Origin: Lactuca virosa
Taxonomy: Eukaryota; Streptophyta; Magnoliopsida; Asterales; Asteraceae
DNA: 64,000 bases
Assembly (NCBI GenBank): GCA_928212115.1
Contig: CAKMRJ010004445.1
Location: forward strand, 1,443,684-1,507,683
Direction of reading: 5' to 3'
The notes beneath the pieces are model-generated. The model did no database searches. It was not told where the DNA came from and was given only the letters and a program-made list of their open reading frames with translations. Below are positions 34,865 to 45,700 of this stretch, piece after piece. The position numbers were made by a program, and so were the translations under genes. Every line of letters begins with the position of its first letter. Within the stretch, counting starts at the first letter, position 1.

Positions 34865-35722
34865 ATAGCTATTTAGAAACTTGTAATAGATAAAATGTAA
34901 TTAACATTTGTTGATTAAATAAAAGGAGTTTTATTTATGAGTAAAGTCACTTTCTTGTGTCAATCGTTTACTATTGTTTCATTTTGCATGTTTTGACTTC
35001 CAGAATAATAAGATTATTCAAATTTTCCACAGTCAATCATACTTTGGAAGTAGGTACTGAGGCAAGATTGTCATGAATTGACTTGTAGATTGTCTAAATC
35101 ATTTAGACACAGAAAAAGTTTGCTTCAAAGTTCATGAGTGCTCCTGAAATAAGATTTGAGTATTTGATTAAACTCACGCTCACGTGAATCACTTCATGGA
35201 ATTTATCACAAGTGAGTGTGAAATGATAATATCGTATAGTCTTCAAACCAATATATATGAGTTGTTGATTATGAGTTGGTTGTGCATTGATAGTACTAAA
35301 ACGCATCAGTAACTTGGTGTTATAAAATGTGTTGATGTGTATAATTTAACAAGTAATTAGTACAAGCATATAAGTCAAAGTTTATCTATTCCTTTTATCA
35401 TAAGAGGATTAAAAGAGATATTTTTGGCCCCTCGATGATTTTCTTTTGACTTATGTGCCAGGTCCGGTCAGGACTCAATTGATGTGTTCAATTAAGTTCT
35501 ATGTCAAACAAATCAGAAATCGGGAAACAAACTGTTGGACAATAAGTATGACTATGTTCCATGTATTTGTCCACACGATATCTTGAAGAAAAGAGGATTA
35601 TATGATCCCTTATCTAAAGCACGCATTAGAGTTCGAAGGCGGCTTTTGAGAGCTACGATTGTTAATTGGATTTTGAAGTTGCATTGGAAATTATAGTTAT
35701 TAGACTTATCCAAATGGGATAG
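34865..35722 (+). other. C1 3' untranslated region
   Basis: About 860 bp, AT-rich, without genes. It is recognisably similar to the 3' untranslated region of C2 (about 55630-56480), for example in CATGAGTACTCCTGAAAT-type and ATCGGGAAACAAAC blocks. A purine tract AAATGGGATAG immediately precedes the LTR. Confidence 0.7.
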
Positions 35723-36497
35723 TGTTCGATTAGGTGTCTAAACCCATAACTATAATTGGTATGTACTTCACCCGAAAGTAACATGGTCCATTTGGGTTGC
35801 CTTCATCAGAGCAATTAGATAGGATGGATATTTGAGAAAGAGGTTATTTGTGATTTATTAATATATTATAAGTATAATATATTAATTGAGAAATCATATT
35901 ATTTAATTGGTATTGATCAAAAATTAATTCGGAATTAATTTAGTGATCAAAAGAGACTAATTAAATTAACGGGGACTGATTATGTAAATCAGTGATACAT
36001 ATAGTTTAGGCTAATGATCGATGATTGGTTAGTGATGGACTAAGCTTATGTGAAAGTTCATGAAGTGGTTGTCCAAATGAGTTATTGGATTAAAAGCCTA
36101 AGTGAATGAATTAGGGTTTACAAGTGACCCTTGGAATTCTACACTATAAATGTAACCCCCTAAGCCCTAAAATCGGATACAAGTGTATTCTAAGAAGAAG
36201 CTAGCCGATTTTGGTGCCTCCAAGCTCTCTCTCATTGTACTCCATTGTTCTTGGTGTTTGTGACTTATTTGAGGCATCATATTTGAGGTGTTAAGCTCTT
36301 GTAAGGCTAAGTTCTTCAAGCTACAACGAAGAGGTAATCATCTTACTTTTTTATGTTTCAATTATCAAAATTATATGCTAGTTAGGCTTCATGCTTTGGA
36401 AAAATGAAAATTGTATGTATAACTTGAGAAAACTTAGATCCAAAGCATTAGGGTTATATGTGCACCATAGGGATATTATAGTGCTCAAAACCCATCA
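35723..36497 (+). repeat. C1 3' LTR
   Basis: 775 bp, TGTTCGATTAGGTGTC to ACCCATCA. It belongs to the same LTR family as 49688, 58881 and 62503. A TATA element (CTATAAATG) lies near 36147. The next bases AAAAC (36498-36502) are the predicted target duplication; the partner is outside the window. Confidence 0.82.
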
Positions 36498-37795
36498 AAA
36501 ACAACATGCATGTTGTTAGAAGGTGAAATCCAATTATCAAAACCTAAATCAAATCCATCAACTTGAGTTTTACAAGTTTTAAAGATCCAAAACCACATGC
36601 ATTCAGGTTTTTCATTTTAAAACATGATTTTGAACAAAATAAGTTCATTCATGGTCTTCAAATCATAATGCATGTGATGAGAATCATGTTTAAAGTCTTG
36701 ATGATGAAAGTACATTGTTAAGAATGCCTATAATGGATTTATTCATAAATAAATATCTAAAACTTATTTTCTGCTTAAATCCAATTTTTACTAGAATCCA
36801 AACAAAAACATAAGATAATCTGGAAACTTTCAGAAAATAAATCATTTTTCTTGATTTATTTTAATTTTTGCAAGAAAATAGATTAATAATTCACATAAAA
36901 TACCTTTTACGCTCAATAAATTCTGGTAAATTTCTGATATGACCTATGCACCGATTAACGACGCTTCATGAAGTTGCATACATTTCTATGAGTGTTTTCT
37001 ATAGATTTCAAATTTCTTTTTGTTGAAGAGAAATAAATTGTAAAGTATAGTTATAAATGTCCAAAACCATATTTGATAATTTTCACATCTTCTGGAAATC
37101 ATAAAGATTACATGCAAAATTTTTCAGATTTTTTTAAGACAATTTCTTTATTTTTCCCGATTTAATGAATGTTTAAGGGATTCAATTGATGAAAAATAGC
37201 TACACATATCCCAAAATTCTGACACTTCATCAGAATATCTTGCATTACATATTAATCGTAAATAAAAAAGTTTAGTGAATTTTACCTACTATTTAATAAT
37301 TTTTCACAAATTAATGCTTATTTAAATGAATAAAACAAAGAAAAATTGTTAATTTGTTTGAAAACCAACTTTGATATTTTTTCAGCTTATACATGTTAAA
37401 TAAAAGTGGCACAAAATGTTTAGAGAATTTTATAAACTGATTCCTATTTATTTCGATTTTTGCTATAAAAAATACCCAAAAAATCATAAAATCACGTTAA
37501 TCTGTTAAAAACAAGTTTTATATTATTCCCAGATTATATATGATGAATATCAGTGTTATAAAAATTTTGGAGAATTTTCTTAACCGATTTCTATTTTTCA
37601 TGAATTTGTGTTGATTTGAGCAATTAAATAAAGGAAAATAGTTAGACAAATAAAAAATTCAAGAAAACTAATTTTATTGTCTTTGACTTCAGCTAAAACT
37701 GAAATACAAAGTTTGGAAAATTTTATAAACTTATTAGTTTTGAATATTTAACCATTTGAAACACCTTCCAAAATGTTATAGTTACACTTCAATTG
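36498..37795. repeat. Old AT-rich host sequence, piece 1 (probable decayed LTR)
   Basis: No gene. The stretch from about 36900 to 37740 consists of loosely repeated units of roughly 150-180 bp with recurring blocks such as GGAGAATTTT, AAACTGATTCCTATT and ATCATAAA. It is interrupted by G4 at 37796 and resumes at 48481. Because a later piece ends AGCGGGGTGTGACA (56946), I infer an old gypsy-type LTR, but its start is not in the window. Confidence 0.4.
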
Positions 37796-40572
37796 TGACA
37801 CACCCCGAAACCGATGGCGGAAACGTCCCGGGGCGGATATGACGTCATGTAGAGTATCACAACCAATGTACATAGCAAGCATAGTAAACACAACCATTAC
37901 ATTACATAAGAAAGTTTTACATTTGTTTGAAAATAAAGTACTACAAGTTTTCTTAGATACATTGGTTAGATCAAAAGTAAAGACGAGTCTTCTATGTGCT
38001 CCGTCTTCTCAAAAGAAGTTGGTAGGAGTACCTGTCTATGGATGCCCTGAGAATACAAGCAGTTTTAAAATATCAGCATAAAGCTGGTGAGTTCATAAGC
38101 GGTTTGTTTTCTGGAAAAAAATTCAGTTTCCTTTAGTATCATGAACAGTTGATATCCAAGAAAATCCCGTATTTTCTTATAAAAGTAGTTTGGTTATCCC
38201 TTTGTTACACAATTTGAATCAAGAAAATCCTGCAAATTTCCTTATGAAAATATGATTTGATTTCTCGTTTGATGTACCATACAACCTTGTTTATGAAAAG
38301 TTACGTTATCCCAAGAAAACCCTATGTTTTCTTATGAAAATGTTCGTTGGTTATCGATTCTGAAATGATGTGTACAAGTATCTACCATACTTGTATCGTT
38401 TGAGTGAAACATACTGAATGACTAGTATCCCGTAGTAAGCATATTAGTTTTGACACGTACACAAAACTAATAAGTAAGTAGTGAACTGGTAGTAATTAAA
38501 GACAGTTATTACTAGAAGGTTAGTTCACTAGGTTCGTTATTACTTTATCAATAAAAATCCATTATCTAAGTTGCGAGTTCCATAACCATACGATAGACTA
38601 GACATGGCAATAAGAAGTCCATCGTCATTTTATGACTTTTGTCACCCATGGACCTGACGATCCAACTGTAGCTAGCAGCAGGGTGCGGGGTAGTCAGTCC
38701 CGTATAGATCTATACACTCAAGTCACGCTCTCCCTCCAAGAGATTCTGGTTACGGGAGTAGTCCTCCACTTTCGAAATCCGTGTGGAGTGTTACCGAGGA
38801 CGTGTCTCCAATCATAAGAATAATGAAATTTACAAGTATTAGTATAGAAAATCCCGGTTTATGAAATGACATGAAATCCTTGTGAAATGTAAAAATGTAA
38901 CATTTTATAATGAGTTTCACAATTTGGTTTTGTAAACTAACTCCACGAGTTAGACGGTTGGTCAAAACGGATTTTCAATGTTAAAACATATTGATCATGT
39001 AGTTATGTTGTACGAAATAATAGTTTTGAGTACAAGTTTCCTTGTACTTTTGCTTGTATCCCCCCCCCCTGAAAACATGAAAAACACAGAAAATGGTGTA
39101 GGGGTATGAACTCACCTGACGAGAATGTGCCGATTTAGATGCTAAGTATTAGTTTAGGGCTTGAACACGCGTGAGGTTCCTATGTAACATGAAGAGATAC
39201 ATAATGGTATCTAATTAGACTTTGATTTAACAAGATAGTAGGACAATACACTCCGAGGCACGAAAACACTTCAATTCAAGTGTTAGGGATGGTACGGGTT
39301 GCATCTAAGGAGTGTAGGGCCTAGATAAGGTGTTTACTCTTCAAGTGTAAACCCTTAGGGAGTTTACGGTCCAAAGACCATATCCCCCATGAGTTTACGG
39401 CCGTAAACTCATGGGTGTGATAGTTTGAGTGATCCAAGGTCTCATCTTGCACATAGAAAGGATCTAAGGTTGATTCCATGGCTTAGGAAGTGATCGGGAC
39501 ATGAAATGGCCTAGGAATTAGGGTTTACGGTCCTTGGACCACCCTTGGGGAGTTTACGGTCGTAAACTCAAGGGTTTACGGTCTTGGGACCACCCTTGGG
39601 GAGTTTACGGTCGTAAACTCATGGGTTTACGGCCGTAAACCCACCTTTGTCATGTTTGTCCGTTTTCCATGTGTTTTGGTGGTTTGTAGGCCATTCATGC
39701 AAGTTCTAGACTCAAATACAAGCCATGCAAGGTGTTTAGAGCATTAAAACGCCCTTGGGAGGTGTTTACGGTTTTGGGAGACTTTCCCAAACCGTAAACT
39801 CGAGTTTATGCTCATTTGGACACGTTTTAGGGTTCTAAGATCATTTAAGCAAGTTTCAAAGCCATTAGACATGCATTGGAAGGGTTAAGGAGCATCAAAA
39901 ACCCTTGAAAGGGTGTTTACGGTTCTTGAATATTCAAGGACCGTAAACTCATGTTCATGGCCAAAAACTCATGATCTTGTGGTTCTAACTCCATGCATGT
40001 AAGGATCTAAGCATTAGAAGAGGTTTGGAAGGGTCTTGGGGCTTCAAAACCCCCATTGAAGGAGTTTACGGTTTTTGGGAGGCTCCCCAAAACCGTAAAC
40101 ACGAGTTTTTGATGCATTAGGGAGTTTAAGACATGGATTTGCATGCATGTTAGGATAAACAACTAGTTAGGAAGGATCACTTACCAAATTGGAGCTTGAA
40201 AGTGAAGATTTCTTGAGAGGAATCCGATTTTAGAGAGAGAAAGTAGAGAGAGAAAGTTTAAGTGTGAGAAAAGCTCAAATGGTGGTCACTCCACCCTTTT
40301 GTAAGCCTAGAGTTAGTGACCCGGTGGGAAAACACCCAATACGGACATTAAACGGGGCTTAATATTTTACCCGTGTTACTCGTAGTCTAGAAATTCTCAA
40401 AAGATTATTTAGAGTGTTTTCACTCAATTAAATATTTCGTTCTGACACATACAAAAATTTTAATAATTCTAATTGAATTATTTAATTTGAAAGTTAACGG
40501 AAAAACCCAAAATAAAATAAATTTTATTAACGGCATGGGTTATGTTAACGGAAAATCTTTCGGGTTGTCACA
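37796..40572 (-). repeat. G4 3' LTR (left copy)
   Basis: 2777 bp. On the element strand it begins TGTGACAACCCG (40572) and ends GGTGTGTCA (37796). A cluster of inverted repeats with GTTTACGG/CCGTAAAC stems fills 39355-40105. A run of ten C residues at 39061 is shorter in the other copy. Confidence 0.92.
39355..40105. repeat. Cluster of GTTTACGG/CCGTAAAC inverted repeats
   Basis: At least six inverted repeats with the same outer arms. One is a 30-bp perfect palindrome (39386-39415) centred on ACGG|CCGT. Others have the arms separated by an inner segment that is itself self-complementary: TTTTGGGAGACTTTCCCAAA (39772-39795), TCTTGAATATTCAAGGA (about 39920-39938), TTTTTGGGAGGCTCCCCAAA (about 40072-40092). 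The other LTR has the same series at about 47265-48005. Confidence 0.85.
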
Positions 40573-40590
40573 TTATCCCCCTGTTAGAGG
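40573..40590 (-). promoter_or_regulatory. G4 polypurine tract
   Basis: On the minus strand CCTCTAACAGGGGGATAA directly precedes TGTGACAACC, the LTR start. Confidence 0.85.
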
Positions 40591-40625
40591 AAATTTCGTC
40601 CCGAAATTTAGAATTTAGATACAAA

Positions 40626-43590
40626 TCATGGAATTGGAAAGAGATGCGGGTATTTCGTTTTCATCGAGTCTTCGCGTTCCCAAGTGAATTCGGGACCCCG
40701 CTTGGCATTCCAGCGAACCTTCACTATCGGGATGCGGCTTTGTTTCGTTCGTTTGATCTCTCTATCCATGATTTCGATGGGCTCTTCCACAAAGTTCAGG
40801 TTTTCGTTGATTTCGATCTCATCCAAAGGAATCACGAGGGTCTCATCAGAAAGACACCTCTTAAGGTTTGAGACGTGGAAGACAGGGTGAATATTGCTAA
40901 GTTCATGAGGTAAACGGAGTTTGTAAGCTACGGGACCAATCTTGGCTAGGATTTCGAAAGGTCCTATGTACCTTGGGTTAAGTTTTCCACGCTTTCCGAA
41001 GCGTATCATGCCCTTCCAGGGTGAGACTTTCAACAAGACACGGTCTCCAACCTGGAATTCCAAGGGTTTTCGTCGTTTATCGGCGTAGCTCTTTTGTCTA
41101 TCTCGGGAGGCCTTAAGTCGTTCTCGGATTTGTACGATCTTTTCAGTGGTTTCGCGGATGATTTCTGGACCAGTGAGAGTGCTGTCAGGGACTTGTCCCT
41201 TGACCAGCTGCGTGTCACCCACCTCAGCCCAGCACAGAGGGGATCTGCACTTGCGGCCATAGAGGGCTTCGAACGGCGCAGCCTTGATGCTGGTATGGTA
41301 GCTGTTGTTATAAGAAAATTCAACCAAAGGAAGATGAGTATCCCATGACGCGCCGAAGTCGATGACGCAGGCTCTCAACATGTCTTCCAAGGTTTGGATG
41401 GTTCTCTCACTCTGTCCATCTGTTTGAGGATGGTAAGCTGTGCTCATATCCAGCTTAGTTCCAAGAGCCTTCTGTAGTGACTGCCAGAACCTAGAAGTGA
41501 ACCTGCTATCCCGATCGGAAATGATGGACACAGGTACACCGTGCAGTCGGACCACCTCTTGGATGTAGATTCGCGTGAGTCTTTCCATTTTGAAGTTTTC
41601 CTTGATAGGAAGGAAGTGAGCAGATTTGGTCAGTCGGTCGACAATTACCCAAATGGTGTCGTACCCACTCGGAGATTTGGGTAACTTGGTAATGAAATCC
41701 ATAGTAATCATTTCCCATTTCCATTCAGGTATTTCGGGTTGTTGGAGTAGACCGGAGGGTTTTTGATATTCGACCTTCACTTTGGCGCAAGTCAGGCACT
41801 TGCCCACGAAGGTAGCGATTTCGGCCTTCATATTTGGCCACCAGTACAGTTTCTTGAGATCCAGGTACATCTTATCCGAACCTGGGTGTACGGAGTATTT
41901 AGTATTATGAGCTTCGTTCATGACAACCTCTCTGAAGCCTCCGAAATTTGGGGTCCAGATCCGGTCCATGAAACAATAGACTCCATCGTTTCTGATCTCA
42001 AGATTCTTATCCATTCCTCTCAGGGCTTCGCCTGACACGTTTTCTGGTCTTAAGGCTTCCAGCTGAGCCTCTTTGATTTGTGCGGATAAGTGGGAATGGA
42101 TAGTCATAGTCAGTGCCTTCACCTTACGACCTGAGTATTCTTTCCGGCTGAGGGCATCTGCCACCACATTGGCCTTGCCGGGATGGTAGCGGATTTCACA
42201 CTCGTAGTCGTTGAGTAGTTCAACCCATCGCCGTTGTCTCATGTTCAGCTCCTTTTGGTCGAGAATGTGCTGCAGACTTTTATGGTCGGTGAAGATAGTG
42301 CACTTAGTTCCGTAGAGATAATGTCTCCAGATTTTTAATGCGAAGACCACTGCTCCCAATTCTAGGTCGTGAGTCGTGTAGTTGACTTCGTGTACTTTCA
42401 GTTGTCTGGAGGCATAGGCGATGACCTTGCCTCGTTGCATTAGGACACAACCGAGACCTTGATTGGATGCATCGCAGTAGACAACGAAGTCTTCCGTCCC
42501 ATCGGGAAGGGACAGGATAGGTGCGCTGCACAAGGCTCGCTTCAGTGTTTGGAACGCAGTGTCTTGCTTTTCGCTCCAACAAAAGGGTACACCTTTCTGA
42601 GTTAGAGTGGTTAAGGGTTTGGCAATTTTGGAGAAATTTTGGATAAATCTGCGATAGTAGCCAGCGAGACCCAAGAATTGACGGATTTCGGTGGGTGTCT
42701 TCGGTGCTGACCAGTTTTCTATCGCTTTGATCTTGGAAGGATCCACGTGTATGCCCTCCTTGCTTACCACGTGACCAAGGAAAGTAATCTTCCGGATCCA
42801 GAATTCACATTTGGAGAATTTCGCGTACAGTTGCTCCGATCTAAGAGTTTCCAACACTAGCCTCAAGTGTTGTTTGTGATCCTCTTCGCTTTTGGAATAG
42901 ACAAGTATGTCGTCGATGAACACGATAACAAACTTGTCCAGAAATGGACGACACACCCGGTTCATCAAATCCATGAACACCGCCGGCGCGTTGGTTAGAC
43001 CGAAGGGCATAACTACGAATTCGTAGTGACCATATCGAGTCCGAAAGGCTGTTTTGGGAACGTCACCCTCATGGACTCGCAGCTGATGGTACCCTGATCT
43101 TAAATCGATTTTGGAAAAGTAGCTAGCTCCTTGAAGTTGATCGAAGAGGTCGTCTATTCGAGGAAGAGGATAGCGGTTTTTGATCGTGAGCTTGTTCAGC
43201 TCTCGGTAATCGATACACATTCGAAAAGATCCATCTTTCTTTTTCACGAATAAGATCGGGGCTCCCCACGGCGAGGAACTCGGTCTGATGAATCCTTTAC
43301 TGAGCAGCTCATTGAGCTGACTAGATAACTCCTGCATTTCTGCCGGAGCTAATCGATAAGGAGATTTGGCTACGGGGGTAGCTCCGGGGATTAAGTCGAT
43401 ACGAAACTCCACTTGGCGTTCAGGAGGGAATCCTGGGAGATCCTCTGGAAAGACATCAGGAAAGTTGCAGACTTCGGGGATGCTCTCGAGGTCTTTAACT
43501 TCCTGCTTTTCGTTAACGACATGGGCTAAGAATGCATAACACTCCTTCCGCAGGAGTTTCTGGGCTTTGATGCACGAAATGATGCGAAGT
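40626..43590 (-). CDS. G4 pol: RT, RNase H, integrase, chromodomain (open frame)
   Basis: A long uninterrupted frame on the minus strand; counted from the GTG at 43412 it is 928 residues. It stays open upstream to about 43590, where a one-base deletion separates it from the protease. Residue numbers use the 928 count. RT: acidic residues D103, D167 and D168 (VFIDDIL). RNase H: D313 (YCDAS), E351, D376. Integrase zinc finger: H502, H509, C539, C542. Integrase core: D572 (MDFITKL), D633 (SDRD), E669 (HPQTDGQSE). A GPF motif lies at 817-819, and a chromodomain at about 876-924 has the aromatic pair VRW and FTWE. All catalytic residues I looked for are present. The chromodomain is expected to steer integration to heterochromatin. 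The enzyme block could still work if supplied as part of a polyprotein. Confidence 0.9.
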
Positions 43591-44005
43591 TTGAACTGAG
43601 TTTATCCCCGTAGATTACAAGAGTTTCATCCGAAGGAAGATTGAGACGGATAGCTTTTTCGAAACAGAGGATGTCTGCACGATTGGGGCTCAACCAATCC
43701 ATGCCAACGATGACATCAAAGCTTTTTATGGAGACTGGCATAAGGTCAATGAGAAATGAACGGTCGTTTAAGGATAGGGTACACCCTACGTATATCTCGT
43801 TAGTGCTCTCTTTCTCACCGTTAGCCATTTCGACGGTAAACTTTTCGGTTAATGGTTGGGATTTTTGTTTAAGAAATTGTTTGAATGCATGACTAACAAA
43901 GCTCCTTTCAGCACCAGAATCGAAAAGAATGCATGCATAGGAGTTGTCGAGGAGAAACGTACCCGTGACAACGGTGGGGTCAGCGACTGCCTCTTCTTGT
44001 CCCAT
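43591..44005 (-). pseudogene. G4 protease, split from RT by a frameshift
   Basis: Minus-strand frame of about 138 residues from MGQEEAVADP. It has the retroviral-type aspartic protease signature LFDSGAERSFVS and the second motif VIVGMDWLS, followed by LVIYGDKLSS. After that the frame leaves the pol frame by one missing base near 43589-43595 and runs on into a wrong-frame tail to 43526. Without this deletion it would join the RT block directly. The protease itself looks intact; it would process Gag-Pol in the particle. Confidence 0.85.
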
Positions 44006-45168
44006 GGTTAGAACTCTCCCGGTGTTGTTGGTTGTTGCTGCTTTGGGGCAGTCCCTCTTGAAATGCCCGACTCCCCACAGTTGTAGCAGGCTCGTCCAAC
44101 ACCCGCTCCAGAGGCTTGATTTGTGGGTTGGGCTGGGGTTCTACAGAATCGCATCGTGTGCCCCTTTTTGCCACAGCTTGTGCATGACATCTCCCGGCAC
44201 GGGCCGGGATTATGGTGGTAGTTACACTTGTCACACCGAGGAAGGGTGCCAGTGTACCTGCTGGTAGGAGCCTGGGTGGCAGGAGTAGCAACAGGGGTAG
44301 TAGCAGCGTGGACCGCTACAGTTTGCTGTTTCTTTGAGGATCCTTGCGAACCCTGACCCTTTCGTTTGTTCCAGGATTTCTTCTTGTTTTCACCGCTCCC
44401 TTTAGCCGGATCAGAGGCGGTGGCTATCTCCTCGGGATCGTCGCTATGATCAATCAGAATTTGTGCCAAACACTTGGCGCTATCGAAGGTTTCCGGCTTC
44501 GCAGACAAAACATTTCCCTTGGTTGGCTGGGTCAGCCCCCAAATGAATCGTTCGATCTTTTTGCTTTCCGGATATACCATTCCCGGACAAAGGAGTGCTA
44601 GGTCTTCGAACCTAGAGGTGTAGGAGGCAATGTCATAACCCTTCATCTTTAGGGTCCAGAGTTCGTGTTCGAGTTTCTGCATCTCGCCCCGTGGGCAATA
44701 CTGGGTTATCATGAGTTCCTTCAGTTTGTCCCAACCCATGGCATTTGCCACTGGCAGGGTTAAGGACTTGACCCGGCCGTTCCACCAGGTTAATGCTTTG
44801 TTGAGGAAAGTGCAAGCGGCGTACTTCACTTTGTTGGATTAGGAGACTGCGCAAATCTCGAATATGGACTCAATCTTTTCAAACCATTGAGTCAGAGCAA
44901 TAACACCTCCTTTGCCGTCGAAAGATGTGGGTTTTGCGTTTATGAAGTCTTTATATGAGCACTCCTTTTGGTGTCCCTGACCGCTTTCCTATAATTGAGG
45001 ATGCACACCACTTCCCTGACCACCAGATCCACCGAAATTTATTTGCGACATGGCAGCAGCCACTGCAGCAGTAACAGCTGCCTGAAACATGACAGGATCA
45101 AATTGGGGAGGAGGCGGTGGTGGAGGAGTGTCGTTGCTTCTCCTGGTAGATCTCCTTCAGGGAGGCAT
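44006..45168 (-). pseudogene. G4 gag (stops and frameshift)
   Basis: Begins at the ATG at 45168-45166, but codon 4 is TGA. The frame continues through a proline run and FQAAVTAAVAAAMSQIN to a TAG near 45000. It then has TSFDGKGGVIALTQWFEKIE and a TAA near 44840. From there a long frame runs through KALTWWNGRV, the gag core, a Lys/Gln-rich segment and the zinc knuckle CTSCGKKGHTMRFC. The second knuckle starts CYNCGE and is destroyed by a one-base deletion near 44070. The product would be the capsid and RNA-binding protein. Three stops and one frameshift prevent this. Confidence 0.88.
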
Positions 45169-45682
45169 CTTGATCTGAAATGACCAAGAAAAAGGAGGAT
45201 GGAATTTAGAGATATGAAACAAGGATATATCTCATAAAAATTTTTAAGGTAAGTAAACTATCGCTAAGGGAGGAATGAGTAGTAACACTCGGAACGGATT
45301 TCCATGAGGTATTTGGTTCGGACTAAAATACTCCCATAGTATTTTATGTTGAATGGATATTAGGTAAGTTATAGGCCTGCTGTACACCACAGTCACTCCC
45401 AAGCACATGTTGGCCGTGTTTCGAATGAATATAGTTGATCAGGCTATATTCACCCTAGACATGACTACATAACTGCCCAGGTTTAACCACAGTGCCCAAC
45501 ACTTATTTTACTTATGCTTTGTTCTCTTCGCGATACGGATTTCGGTACTCGGGAATACTTGTATACTTTTATAAAAATACTTATATTTTAAAAGCATACT
45601 TTTAGCTTAGAGCTCTTAGGCCCCTTAGTGTTTATAGTTGTATACCATGTAAGGTTCGGTATACTTAGTTCACTATAAACAA
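45169..45682 (-). other. G4 untranslated leader
   Basis: About 510 bp between the primer site and the gag ATG. No ORF or clear structure is seen. Confidence 0.6.
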
Positions 45683-45700
45683 GGGCTCTGATACCAAATC
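45683..45700 (-). promoter_or_regulatory. G4 primer-binding site, tRNA-Met
   Basis: On the minus strand GATTTGGTATCAGAGCCC follows the 5' LTR end; TGGTATCAGAGC is the initiator tRNA-Met complement. Confidence 0.9.

Larger units (their letters stand above)
32133..36497 (+). mobile_element. Ty1/copia element C1, right part
   Basis: Resumes in mid-pol directly after the G1 3' LTR and runs through integrase, RT and RNase H to a 3' UTR and 3' LTR. The 5' LTR, gag and the start of pol must lie left of the window, beyond the start of G1. The reading style (LIHTDVCGPF, KTDMDGKVHTYKARLV, SRHIDRKYHF) is that of Ty1/copia, perhaps the Tork/TNT1 side. The coding part has at least six stops and one frameshift. 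Confidence 0.88.

Noticed and set aside
40542..40871. 109-codon + strand frame at the end of G4
   Set aside because: It overlaps the chromodomain end of pol on the opposite strand and has no domain resemblance.
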